Positions 25,233 through 33,003 of a DNA stretch of 33,988 bases are shown here, in pieces; the first letter of the stretch is position 1, and the number at the start of each line of letters is the position of its first letter. The notes under the pieces were generated by a model. That model was given only the letters and a program-made list of their open reading frames with translations, did no database searches and was not told the DNA's origin. The stretch spans positions 1 through 33,988 of the forward strand of contig CAZDYP010000034.1 in NCBI GenBank assembly GCA_964509505.1, written 5' to 3'. Both the position numbers and the translations under genes were made by a program. The DNA comes from CAZDYP01 sp964509505 (GTDB lineage: Bacteria; Chloroflexota; Anaerolineae; JACRMK01).

Positions 25233-25937
25233 ATGCGCCTGCAAAAGGCGTTGGCAGCGGCAGGTATTGCTTCGCGTCGTCACGCCGAGCAATTGATTCG
25301 CGCAGGGCGCGTCACGCTCAATGGCGTGGTCATCACCGCGATGGGCGTGACGGTTGAAGCGCGCGATCTGATTCAAGTAGATGGGCGTCCGATTCACATG
25401 ACGCAAGCGCATACCTATGTGCTGCTCCACAAACCACGCCATGTCATCACCACTGTCTCTGATCCGCAAGGACGCCCAACAATTTTAGATTTCGTGCCAA
25501 AAGGCAAGCGCTTGTTTCCCGTCGGGCGACTCGATGCGGACAGCGAAGGGTTGATTCTGTTGACTGACGATGGCGAGTTGGCGAATCGGCTGATGCATCC
25601 GCGCTATGAACACGAAAAAGAATATCGCGTGCTGGTAACGGGGCGTCCATCCGCCAGCGCGCTCAAGCAATTGCGCACAGGCGTTTCACTGGCAGAGGGC
25701 GTGGCCACTGCCGCGCGCGTCACCATTGAGCAGCAGAACGCCAATGATGCGTGGCTGCGTATCGTGTTACGCGAAGGACGCAAGCGCCAAATTCGGCGGA
25801 TGCTATTGGCAGTAGGGTATCCCGTCAAACGCCTGATTCGCGTGCGGCTTGGCGCGTTGACGCTCGGCCATTTGCCCGTCGGTCAATGGCGCGCACTCAC
25901 GTCGCGCGAGATTGCCGCATTGAAGCGTGAAGCGTGA
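25233..25937 (+). CDS. RsuA/RluB-family 23S or 16S rRNA pseudouridine synthase
   Basis: 234 residues from ATG 25233. An upstream ATG at 25140 would add a 31-residue Pro/Thr-rich extension overlapping scpB by 89 bases, so the later start is preferred. An S4 RNA-binding domain (RLQKALAAAGIASRRHAEQL, 2-60) is followed by the catalytic domain with Asp in PVGRLDADSEGLILLTDDG and by KEYRV and EGRKRQIRRML. It isomerises a uridine in rRNA during ribosome assembly. RluB is more likely than RsuA from the scpB-cmk context, but the exact target cannot be told. Confidence 0.9.
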   Translation: MRLQKALAAAGIASRRHAEQLIRAGRVTLNGVVITAMGVTVEARDLIQVDGRPIHMTQAHTYVLLHKPRHVITTVSDPQGRPTILDFVPKGKRLFPVGRLDADSEGLILLTDDGELANRLMHPRYEHEKEYRVLVTGRPSASALKQLRTGVSLAEGVATAARVTIEQQNANDAWLRIVLREGRKRQIRRMLLAVGYPVKRLIRVRLGALTLGHLPVGQWRALTSREIAALKREA

Positions 25938-25990
25938 AGTATCCAACATCCAACTTCCAACATCCTACCTCTAATCTTGCATCTCCCGTT
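25921..25990 (+). repeat. Heptamer array between rluB-type gene and cmk
   Basis: Ten units in 7-base phase, all beginning with T: TGAAGCG twice, TGAAGTA, TCCAACA, TCCAACT, TCCAACA, TCCTACC, TCTAATC, TTGCATC, TCCCGTT. It covers the last codons of the upstream gene and nearly all of the spacer. Confidence 0.8.
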
Positions 25991-25997
25991 ACCATTC

Positions 25998-26672
25998 ATG
26001 ACTAAACCTTCGACCATCGCCATTGATGGTCCTTCCGCTTCGGGTAAAAGCACTGTTGGCGAATTGCTATCTCGCCAGTTTGGATATTTGTATTTTGACA
26101 CAGGCGTGATGTATCGTGCGGTGACATGCCTTGCGCTACAACGCGAGCTCGATGTGAACGACGAAGCGCAAATCAGCGCGCTCGCCGAGCAAATCAAAAT
26201 TGATGTGTTGCCGCCAACGGTGTCCGACGGCAGGCAAAACACCATTCTGGTCAATGGCAACGACGTGACGAATGATTTACGCCACCCCCTCATTGATGCG
26301 AATGTTTCGGTGGTGTCCGCCTATCCGCGGGTGCGCGCTGCGATGGTGAGCCAACAACGACTCATCGGCGCGCGGGGCAAGGTCGTGATGATTGGGCGCG
26401 ACATCGCCACGGTGGTGTTGCCCCACGCCGAACTCAAAATTTATCTCACCGCCAGTATCGAGTGTCGCGCCATGCGTCGCTATCGTGAGAATGTGGCGCG
26501 CGGCGACCCAACCTCATTCGCAGAAGTGTTGCGCTTGTTGCAACGCCGTGACCAAATTGATTCAGAGCGCAAGACCTCGCCCTTACGCGCCGCCAACGAC
26601 GCGCACGTCATCAACACTGAAACACTCACCATCGCGCAAGTCGTCGCCGCCATCGCGCAACTGTGGCAATAG
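25998..26672 (+). CDS. cmk: Cytidylate kinase
   Basis: 224 residues from ATG 25998; an in-frame TTG at 25977 lies in repeats. It phosphorylates CMP and dCMP with ATP. The P-loop GPSASGKST is at residues 12-20, followed by YLYFDTGVMYRAVT, the CMP-binding insert, MIGRDIATVVLPHAELKIYLTAS, and the lid RRDQIDSERKTSPLRAANDA. All conserved parts are present. It lies between the pseudouridine synthase and plsC, a common neighbourhood. Confidence 0.95.
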   Translation: MTKPSTIAIDGPSASGKSTVGELLSRQFGYLYFDTGVMYRAVTCLALQRELDVNDEAQISALAEQIKIDVLPPTVSDGRQNTILVNGNDVTNDLRHPLIDANVSVVSAYPRVRAAMVSQQRLIGARGKVVMIGRDIATVVLPHAELKIYLTASIECRAMRRYRENVARGDPTSFAEVLRLLQRRDQIDSERKTSPLRAANDAHVINTETLTIAQVVAAIAQLWQ

Positions 26673-26714
26673 CCAATCACCCATAACTAATTCCCAATCA
26701 CTAATGACTAACCG
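26673..26714 (+). repeat. Heptamer array filling the cmk-plsC spacer
   Basis: Six units in phase (CCAATCA, CCCATAA, CTAATTC, CCAATCA, CTAATGA, CTAACCG). They run from the base after the cmk stop to just before the plsC ATG. Confidence 0.8.
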
Positions 26715-26717
26715 CTG

Positions 26718-27028
26718 ATGCCTACTCGTTTCTATCAGCTTGCTAACTTTGCTTTGCGTCAGGCGCTTTTCCGCATCGGCTTGCAATTGACAGTCGAGGG
26801 GGTAGAGCGTGTGCCGTTGACGGGGCCCCTCATCGTCGCCATCAATCATACGAGCTTCATTGATCCGATGCTGGTTGGCGCTTACGCGCCGCGCGCCGTA
26901 ACGATGATGGCCAAACAAGAGGCTTTTCACACGCCTATCGTGAAATGGTTCGTCATGCGCTACGGCGCATTCCCGATTCAGCGCGGCGAAGTTGACCGCA
27001 CGGCGCTGAAGAAAGCGCTGGATGTGCT
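26718..27028 (+). CDS. plsC: 1-acyl-glycerol-3-phosphate acyltransferase (PlsC), N-terminal part, cut by gap
   Basis: 104 residues before the N gap. The acyltransferase HX4D motif NHTSFIDP (about residues 42-49) is present, followed by TMMAKQEAF and MRYGAFPIQRGEVDR, which matches the second PlsC block. It transfers an acyl chain to lysophosphatidate in phospholipid synthesis. The rest of the gene (typically another 100 or so residues) must lie in the gap. The apparent open frame across the gap is an accident of the 100-N filler. Confidence 0.85.
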
Positions 27029-27128
27029 NNNNNNNNNNNNNNNNNNNNNNNNNNNNNNNNNNNNNNNNNNNNNNNNNNNNNNNNNNNNNNNNNNNNNNNN
27101 NNNNNNNNNNNNNNNNNNNNNNNNNNNN
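27029..27128. other. Scaffold gap (100 N) between plsC and a glycosyltransferase
   Basis: A placeholder of 100 N. The missing DNA must be larger, because it should hold the 3' half of plsC and the 5' part of the GT4 gene. Confidence 0.97.
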
Positions 27129-27905
27129 TGGAATGAGGTTGAACCATACAGTTGGGCAATGAAAAAATTTTTTGCGTGGCAAGAGCGCTGGGGACTCACC
27201 CACGCGGACGCCATCACCGTTGCCAGTCGCGCCTTGCAGACGTTGGTGTGGAGTTTGGGCGTGGCGCGCGCCAGCGTATTTTATATCCCTAACGGAGTGG
27301 CCCCTCAATTACCCAGCTTCCAGCTCCCAACTCCCAGCGCGCCTACCCAACTTCCAACCCTCCTCCTCTATACCCGTTTCTTCGAGTTCAGTGTAGCGCG
27401 TGTGGCGCGTCTGTTGGTGACGCTTGCCGCGCAACAGCCAACGCTGCAATTTGTGATCGTCGGCAATGGACTGTTTGGCGAGGAAAAGCAATTTGCGCGG
27501 CTCTTGACCGAAGCAGGGTTGAGCGCGCGCGTGACATTCGTGGGTTGGCCCGTTGCGGATTTGCTTGGCGTCTTTCGGCGCGCCACCGTCGCCATCTACC
27601 CATTCGACGATACCTTGCTCAATCGCGCCAAATGCGCGGTGAAGTTGACGGAGCTGTTGCGCGCGGGGGTGCCTGTGGTCGCTGAAGCCGTCGGGCAAAA
27701 CGCCGAATACATCGCGCATGGCGAGTCGGGGTTGTTGGTGCGCGCCGGCGATGAACCGGCTTTCGTTCAGGCTGTGGCGCGTGTGCTGAACGACGCCGCG
27801 TTGCGTGAGCGACTCGGCGCGGGCGCGCAGGCGCGTATGCAAACGTATTTTCGCTGGGATAAATTAGCGCAGGATGTTGAGCGAGCCTATGCATTCACAG
27901 ATTGA
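27129..27905 (+). CDS. GT4-family glycosyltransferase, C-terminal part, cut by gap
   Basis: 258 residues after the gap. The GT-B acceptor-domain end (ERWGLTHADAITVASRALQ, then VFYIPNGVAP) leads to the donor-binding domain: LLLYTRFFEF, FVIVGNGLFG, VTFVGWPVADLLGVF, then LNRAKCAVKLTELLRAGVPVVAEAVGQNAEYI, whose conserved Glu/Lys nucleotide-sugar region is of the GT4 type. It probably adds a hexose to a lipid or polysaccharide. A heptamer array lies in frame between NGVAP and LLLYTR. The last 17 bases overlap the VanZ-like gene. Confidence 0.83.
   Translation, partial: WNEVEPYSWAMKKFFAWQERWGLTHADAITVASRALQTLVWSLGVARASVFYIPNGVAPQLPSFQLPTPSAPTQLPTLLLYTRFFEFSVARVARLLVTLAAQQPTLQFVIVGNGLFGEEKQFARLLTEAGLSARVTFVGWPVADLLGVFRRATVAIYPFDDTLLNRAKCAVKLTELLRAGVPVVAEAVGQNAEYIAHGESGLLVRAGDEPAFVQAVARVLNDAALRERLGAGAQARMQTYFRWDKLAQDVERAYAFTD
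27313..27361 (+). repeat. In-frame heptamer array inside the GT4 gene
   Basis: Seven units (CCAGCTT, CCAGCTC, CCAACTC, CCAGCGC, GCCTACC, CAACTTC, CAACCCT). They encode a Pro/Thr/Leu-rich linker between the two GT-B domains. Confidence 0.75.
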
Positions 27906-28293
27906 ACAGCGCTCTCTGCGGAATTGGCTGAATGGGGTGATGCTTGTCGTGTGGATGAGTCTCATCTTTTATTTTTCCCATCAGCCAGACCCACCAGCGC
28001 CTGGCGTAGATAATTATCTGATTCGCAAACTGGGACACGTCGGCGAGTTCCTGATTTTGTTTGGGTTGTGGCTGCGTGCGCTGCGCTGTGCCTACGACGG
28101 GGGTATGCGCCCTGTCGCGCGCCTTGCGTTGTTGCTCACCATCGCGTATGCTATCAGCGATGAAGCGCATCAAACATTCATTGCTGGGCGCCATGGCGCC
28201 CTCGTTGATGTCTTGATTGATTCAGCGGCGCCTAGTCTGTTGTGGCTATACTACGAAAAGTCTGCCCAGCACGGTCACAACACAAGCGCGTAA
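27889..28293 (+). CDS. VanZ-like membrane protein
   Basis: 134 residues from ATG 27889, overlapping the upstream gene by 17 bases. Four hydrophobic segments. The VanZ family pattern is clear: FYFSHQPDPPAP, KLGHVGEFLILFGLWLRALR, and ISDEAHQTFIAGRHGALVDVLIDSAA. The family includes the teicoplanin-resistance protein VanZ, but most members have no known function. Translational coupling to the GT4 gene is likely. Confidence 0.85.
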   Translation: MHSQIEQRSLRNWLNGVMLVVWMSLIFYFSHQPDPPAPGVDNYLIRKLGHVGEFLILFGLWLRALRCAYDGGMRPVARLALLLTIAYAISDEAHQTFIAGRHGALVDVLIDSAAPSLLWLYYEKSAQHGHNTSA

Positions 28294-28321
28294 TTTTTTC
28301 AGCTCTTTGGCGGTGAATTTA

Positions 28322-29362
28322 ATGAGCACAGGAGACATTCGTTTCGCCATCGTCGGCGTGGGCGTTGCGGGGCGCTATCACGCTGCCGCGATTGAGCAGA
28401 CGCCCCACGCGCAACTCGTTGCCGTGTGTCGCGCCAGCGCGCATCAGGCAGACCTTGCGGCGACCGCGCAACAATTCGGCGCGCCATGCGAGCGCGATTA
28501 CGCTGCGTTGCTGGCGCGGCGCGATGTGGATGTTGTGTGCCTCTGCACGCCAAGCGGCTTGCACGCGCGCCAAGCCATTGCCGCAGCCAATGCAGGCAAG
28601 CACATCCTTGTCGAGAAGCCGCTGGCGCTCACGTTATCCGATGCCGATGCGATGATGGCCGCATGTCAGCGCAACGGTTCGTTGTTGGGCGTCGTGCTGC
28701 AACGGCGCACCGACCCTATGTTTCGCCAAGTGCGTGATGCGATTGCCAAGGGCGAATTGGGGCGACTCACGATGGGCAATGTCGTCGTGCCATATTGGCG
28801 CCCGCAAAGTTACTACGACAGCGCAGCCTGGCGCGGGACGTGGATGCTGGATGGCGGCGGCGTGTTGATGAATCAGAGCATTCATCTCGTGGATTTGTTG
28901 CTGTGGTTCATGGGCGATGTCGTCTCGGTGCAAGCGCACAGCGACACGCTCGCCCATCAGATTGAAGTAGAAGATTGTCTCACGGCGACGTTGCGTTTTG
29001 CCAATGGCGCGTTGGGCAGCATTGTGGCGACGACGACGGCGGCGCCGGGCTTTCCGCATCGCGTCGAAGTCTATGGCACAGAAGGCGGCGTGCAGCTCGA
29101 AGGCGAACAAATCGTGCGTTGGGAGAACACGAACAACGCGCCGAAGCTGAACGTGACGAAAGCGATGAACATCGCCGCAGGCGCGGGCGCGACGCCGACA
29201 GGCATCAGCGCCGAAGGTCACACGCGCATCATCGCTAACTTCGTTGCGGCGCTGCGCGAGGGTCACGAGCTGCTCGTGTCGGGTGCGGAAGGGCGGCGCT
29301 CGCTGGCGTTGGTGTTGGCGGTGTATGAGGCGGCGCGCAGTGGAAAAACGGTAGCTCATTAG
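28322..29362 (+). CDS. Gfo/Idh/MocA family oxidoreductase
   Basis: 346 residues from ATG 28322; an upstream in-frame start would overlap the VanZ-like gene. A Rossmann fold with GVGVAGRYHAAAI at about 11-23 binds NAD(P). The catalytic-Lys motif VEKPLAL is near 98-104, and LDGGGVLMNQSIHLVDLLLW holds the conserved His of the active site. It probably oxidises or reduces a sugar or cyclitol; the substrate is unknown. It is the last gene of the plus-strand cluster. Confidence 0.9.
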   Translation: MSTGDIRFAIVGVGVAGRYHAAAIEQTPHAQLVAVCRASAHQADLAATAQQFGAPCERDYAALLARRDVDVVCLCTPSGLHARQAIAAANAGKHILVEKPLALTLSDADAMMAACQRNGSLLGVVLQRRTDPMFRQVRDAIAKGELGRLTMGNVVVPYWRPQSYYDSAAWRGTWMLDGGGVLMNQSIHLVDLLLWFMGDVVSVQAHSDTLAHQIEVEDCLTATLRFANGALGSIVATTTAAPGFPHRVEVYGTEGGVQLEGEQIVRWENTNNAPKLNVTKAMNIAAGAGATPTGISAEGHTRIIANFVAALREGHELLVSGAEGRRSLALVLAVYEAARSGKTVAH

Positions 29363-29368
29363 ACCTAC

Positions 29369-29547
29369 AGACCTCACAGGTTGTAATGAACTTTACGAAA
29401 TTATTTCCGCCACGCTCCGCTCGCGCGGGATGGACACATCCCGCGTGGTGGGCGGTGGATGTGTCCATCCACCGCGAGCAGTACAGGGTGAGCATGTCGA
29501 ACCATCACGGGATTAATTTTTTAAACTTCATGAAACCTGTGAGGTCT
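29369..29547. repeat. MITE-like nested palindromic element before the DGR target gene
   Basis: The outer arms AGACCTCACAGGTT (29369-29382) and AACCTGTGAGGTCT (29534-29547) are perfect. An imperfect AT-rich stem continues inward (TGAACTTTACG with its mirror). In the centre GCTCGC/GCGAGC encloses two 8-bp hairpins, CGCGGGAT-loop-ATCCCGCG and CGGTGGAT-loop-ATCCACCG. Their loops, GGACAC and GTGTCC, are reverse complements of each other. No coding potential. Confidence 0.8.
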
Positions 29548-29565
29548 TGACTGGGAGTGTAACCT

Positions 29566-32500
29566 ATGCGTCCTCTATCTCTCGTGGCTGGTTTGTGCCT
29601 CCTGTTGTTTTTCTGTGTCTTCTTTGTCGCTGGTGTGCGCGCGCAAGGTGGCACGCCCACGCCAGCGCCACAGGTGACGCCTGTGCCGACGCCGACGTTG
29701 ACACTGGATAAAAAATGCCTTGCCAACTTGATGGGCGAAGATTGCCGCAAGGGGATTGCAGAAGAGTTTCCTTTGCCTTGGGCTATTGCCATCATCGTGG
29801 GCATTGTAGTGATTAGCGCTGTGGGCGCAGGCTTACTCGTGCGCCTCAAGGATGCGGGGCAAGCCCTGCCCGATTGGTTGCCGCAGCTCTGGCGTGGGCG
29901 CGACACGACCAGTCGCTACCTTAAGCTGTTCATCGCCGATTTTTCAGACCCCAAATACCAGCCGTTTACGGGCGATGACGTGCGTAAGCCCAAACTAGAG
30001 AAAATCTATTTATCGCTGGATTTGCGCCCAGAAGCCAGCGGTGATATTGAAGGTGATGCGGCAACTGACAAGCTATCACCCACTCGATTGATGCGGATGG
30101 GCGGCGAGAGTCGCGTGCAACTCCCGATGGCGATACGCTCCGCACGCAAGCATTTGGCACTTATCGGCGGTGCGGGTTGTGGTAAGAGCACCTTTTTGCA
30201 ATGGGCTGGTTTAGCCTGTGCCAGAGATTGTGCTCGTCAGCATTTCAATGACGACCTGCAACGCGAATTGGTTTATGCCTTAAGCCAAACTACCGTCCAC
30301 CCCCTGCTGTTCCGTTTCCTGCGCTTCCTGCATTTGACGCAGCCGCTGTTTCCCGTCTTCATTCCGCTCGGCGAGTTCGATCAATATTGTCTGCATCCCC
30401 ATGATCCGCAACAGCCAGAAAAGAAACTGGATGGCACCTTGCCGCCCAACGCCGAGTCGTTGTTGAAATTTGCCTGCTGGCGTGTGAATCAGCGCCATGC
30501 CGGTCTAAAACATTTCTTCACGCCACAGTATCTTACCAGTCGCTTGCGCGAGGGGGCGTTGTTGTTGTTCGATGGCATGGATGAAGTGCGCTTTGAGCGT
30601 CGCGACGGTGTGCGTCATGCGGTGCAAGACCTGTTGCGCGAAGCAGCTTTGTCGAAACGGTCACGTGTGTTGCTCACCTCGCGCCCGCCGGGTTACACAC
30701 GTGAAGCGTGGTCCGACGACTTCCTCAAGTGTGATGTGCTGCCGATGACCTCCAACCAACGCAACACACTCATCTATCAACTTTTTCGCGCGATTTACAG
30801 CGATCGCGATAAGACAGACGCCAAGACCCGCACGTTGATTGATAGTCTTGACCAGAGCGATGAACGGGTGCAGACGATGGCGCAGACGCCGTTGCTGGCG
30901 ACCATCTTTGCCAAGCTCCAACACAATGCCTATCGTCTGCCCGATCAGCGCGCGCGCGTTTACAAAGAAGCGATTGACCTGATTCTGGACGAAGTGTATC
31001 GTAAAGAAGAGCGCACGCTCAGCGTGAGCGAGGCCAGCGATAGCGGACAACGCCTCACCTGGCTGTCGCGCATCGCCTTTGAATTGCAGCAAGCAGCGGT
31101 CGGCGAAGCAGGTTTGATTCGCGAAGATTTGCTCACGCGGGTTTGCGCCGACGCCAAACCCTCCGAGGTGCCAGCGTTGAAGGACAAGTTGCGCAGCTTT
31201 CTGCACACGATGGCAAAAAACGCCTGTTTGATTGAAGAGACACAGGAAAATTATTACGGCTTTCGCTCACACCGTTCATTTCAAGAGTTTCTGGCGGGGC
31301 GCTATCTGGCGCAAGAATACGCGCCTTACGATCTGGATAAATTGATTGAGTTTATTCGTCAGGTGGCGCGGTCAGATAACCGTGATCAATGGGAGGAACC
31401 GTTGCGATTAGCGGTCGGTTTTCTGGCGATTGACGCCGAAGCGCGCGTGGAGCAATTCCTAGACCGTCTTCATGCGTTGGGCCGGGACTTGGAGTTTGAC
31501 AGAGACGCGCACGACTGGCACCAAGCAGTGACAGCGTTGGCGTTGTTCGACTTGCCAGCCAAGCGTGCTGCTGCTTTAGGCACACTCCGCCAGCAAATCG
31601 TGGACAGTGCCTTCGCGGTGTTTGTGCGCCCGACCTCGCCCTTACGCGATTCGTTGGTCGCCGATTTAGGCTTGGCGTTGGCGCAGACGAATGACGCGCG
31701 CATGGCGCAACCCTTGTTGGAAAAATTCATCGCCAACCCACCCGTGATTCGCCGACTCGCGCAACGGCGCGCCATTGGTCTCGCGCTCGGCGCATTGGGC
31801 GACCCGCGCTTCACACCCACGCTCGCGGCGGCAGCGTCGTTTGCGGTGCAATCCGCCGTTCACGACGTGGGATTACAAATCCCACGCGAGCAAAAAATTA
31901 TTTTGCCCACCTTCATCACCATCCCTGCAGGCGATTTCCGCATGGGCACCAGCGACGACGAAGCCGAGCTGCTCAAAGCGCAAGACGCTGAACCGTGGAA
32001 AGATGAACGACCACAACACACCGTTTACGTATCCGAGTTCGCCATCGGCAAATACCCCGTGACCAACGCCGAGTTTCGTTGCTTCGTCACAGACGCCAAA
32101 GGCTATGACCACGAAAAATTTTGGGGCGATGAAGGTTGGCGTTGGCGCACGGATCAACTAAAGGAGGCAGACTTGTCATACATCTCTGACAAAGATATAC
32201 GGGAGGCGTATGTGCATTGGTTGAAAGGACGACCCAAAGCCAAACGTCATCAGCCGTTCTTTTGGGACGACCCACAATGGAACGCGCCCAATTTGCCCGT
32301 CGTCGGCGTGACGTGGTACGAAGCCGAAGCCTATTGCAATTGGTTAAGCGAGGTGACAGGGCAACCAATTCGACTACCCACCGAAGCAGAATGGGAGAAG
32401 GCGGCGCGCTACAAAGACCTCGCGGGTCTTGGAGACCCGCGAGGTCTCCACATGCTCTGGCCCTGGGGCGACACGTGGGACAAGGACAAATGCAATTCAT

Positions 32501-32832
32501 CCGAAAGCGGTTTCAACAGCACCACCCCCGTTGGCTTGTATCCCAACGGCGCAAGCCCGCTCGGCGTCGCAGACATGGTCGGCAATGTTTGGGAATGGTG
32601 CTTAGACGGGTATAATGCTGACCTCTACAAACAACGTGAGGCAGCTGGACAAGAGGTCCACGACCCCAAGGAACCGCTCACCAACGCGTTGCGCGCGTTG
32701 CGCGTGTTGCGCGGCGGGTCGTGGAACGATCAACTTAGGAACTGTCGTAGCGCGAGGCGTCTCGGGAACGATGCGACGAACTTCAGCAAGAATGTTGGGT
32801 TGCGTGTAGTGCGCTCTCCCATTCGCTTTTGA
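29566..32832 (+). CDS. DGR target protein: membrane-anchored NACHT NTPase with C-terminal FGE/C-type-lectin variable domain
   Basis: 1088 residues; ATG 29566 with GGGAG about eight bases upstream. A signal-like helix (6-24) and a second helix (about 66-87) suggest membrane attachment. The NACHT domain has Walker A GGAGCGKST (about 201-209), Walker B LLLFDGMDEV (332-341) and VLLTSRPPGY (near 370). NACHT-type helices include TPLLATIFAKL and HRSFQEFLAGRYLA (near 568). An HEAT-like helical region leads to a formylglycine-generating-enzyme (FGE, C-type lectin) fold (783-1088: FITIPAGDFRMGTS, then FAIGKYPVTNAEF and LPTEAEWEKAAR). The end LRGGSWNDQ...NVGLRVV is where DGRs diversify such domains. The catalytic Cys pair of true FGEs is not evident, so it is a binding domain. 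A sensor role coupled to the NACHT switch is inferred. Confidence 0.88.
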   Translation: MRPLSLVAGLCLLLFFCVFFVAGVRAQGGTPTPAPQVTPVPTPTLTLDKKCLANLMGEDCRKGIAEEFPLPWAIAIIVGIVVISAVGAGLLVRLKDAGQALPDWLPQLWRGRDTTSRYLKLFIADFSDPKYQPFTGDDVRKPKLEKIYLSLDLRPEASGDIEGDAATDKLSPTRLMRMGGESRVQLPMAIRSARKHLALIGGAGCGKSTFLQWAGLACARDCARQHFNDDLQRELVYALSQTTVHPLLFRFLRFLHLTQPLFPVFIPLGEFDQYCLHPHDPQQPEKKLDGTLPPNAESLLKFACWRVNQRHAGLKHFFTPQYLTSRLREGALLLFDGMDEVRFERRDGVRHAVQDLLREAALSKRSRVLLTSRPPGYTREAWSDDFLKCDVLPMTSNQRNTLIYQLFRAIYSDRDKTDAKTRTLIDSLDQSDERVQTMAQTPLLATIFAKLQHNAYRLPDQRARVYKEAIDLILDEVYRKEERTLSVSEASDSGQRLTWLSRIAFELQQAAVGEAGLIREDLLTRVCADAKPSEVPALKDKLRSFLHTMAKNACLIEETQENYYGFRSHRSFQEFLAGRYLAQEYAPYDLDKLIEFIRQVARSDNRDQWEEPLRLAVGFLAIDAEARVEQFLDRLHALGRDLEFDRDAHDWHQAVTALALFDLPAKRAAALGTLRQQIVDSAFAVFVRPTSPLRDSLVADLGLALAQTNDARMAQPLLEKFIANPPVIRRLAQRRAIGLALGALGDPRFTPTLAAAASFAVQSAVHDVGLQIPREQKIILPTFITIPAGDFRMGTSDDEAELLKAQDAEPWKDERPQHTVYVSEFAIGKYPVTNAEFRCFVTDAKGYDHEKFWGDEGWRWRTDQLKEADLSYISDKDIREAYVHWLKGRPKAKRHQPFFWDDPQWNAPNLPVVGVTWYEAEAYCNWLSEVTGQPIRLPTEAEWEKAARYKDLAGLGDPRGLHMLWPWGDTWDKDKCNSSESGFNSTTPVGLYPNGASPLGVADMVGNVWEWCLDGYNADLYKQREAAGQEVHDPKEPLTNALRALRVLRGGSWNDQLRNCRSARRLGNDATNFSKNVGLRVVRSPIRF
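32415..32447. repeat. AGACCT-type palindrome inserted in frame in the FGE domain
   Basis: Perfect 15-base arms AGACCTCGCGGGTCT and AGACCCGCGAGGTCT around TGG. It is 33 bases, exactly 11 codons. It encodes the odd stretch KDLAGLGDPRGLH between AEWEKAARY and the conserved WPWGD, where other FGE proteins have a short link. Confidence 0.85.
32707..32829 (+). other. Predicted DGR variable region (VR)
   Basis: The last about 41 codons of the NACHT-FGE gene, starting at the LRGGSW motif. Bases 32758-32805 match 33689-33736 at 39 of 48 positions. The shared core GGAACGATGCGACGAACTTC is identical. Five of the nine differences fall at adenines of the downstream copy. Confidence 0.65.
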
Positions 32833-32833
32833 A

Positions 32834-32861
32834 TTTCTGGTTTCTGGTTGCTGATTTCTGA
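32834..32861 (+). repeat. Short heptamer run after the DGR target gene
   Basis: Four units: TTTCTGG twice, TTGCTGA, TTTCTGA. Confidence 0.6.
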
Positions 32862-32869
32862 TCGGGAAA

Positions 32870-32884
32870 GCGCGCGAAGCGCGC
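32870..32884 (+). promoter_or_regulatory. GC-rich hairpin downstream of the variable region
   Basis: GCGCGC, GAA, GCGCGC, 38 bases after the stop codon. DGR targets are known to need a GC-rich hairpin or cruciform just past the VR for efficient homing; this is a candidate. It lies farther from the VR than in the best-studied phage DGR, so the role is uncertain. Confidence 0.4.
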
Positions 32885-33003
32885 CGGCCGCAAATTTTTG
32901 AAATATGGTTTCGCGAACTATCCAATCACGGAGAAATTCGACAACGGAATAGAAACGGAAAAACGGAAGGGAACGGAGAGCAGCCTCGCGCGGTCATTTT
33001 GTT

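Noticed and set aside
29363..29565. An insertion sequence with transposase
   Set aside because: The element is only 179 bp and has no open frame of useful length.
32940..32985. A-rich stretch between the target gene and RT as the missing TR
   Set aside because: It has repeated ACGGAA words but no likeness to the VR core and does not encode an AAC-rich LRGGSW-like segment.
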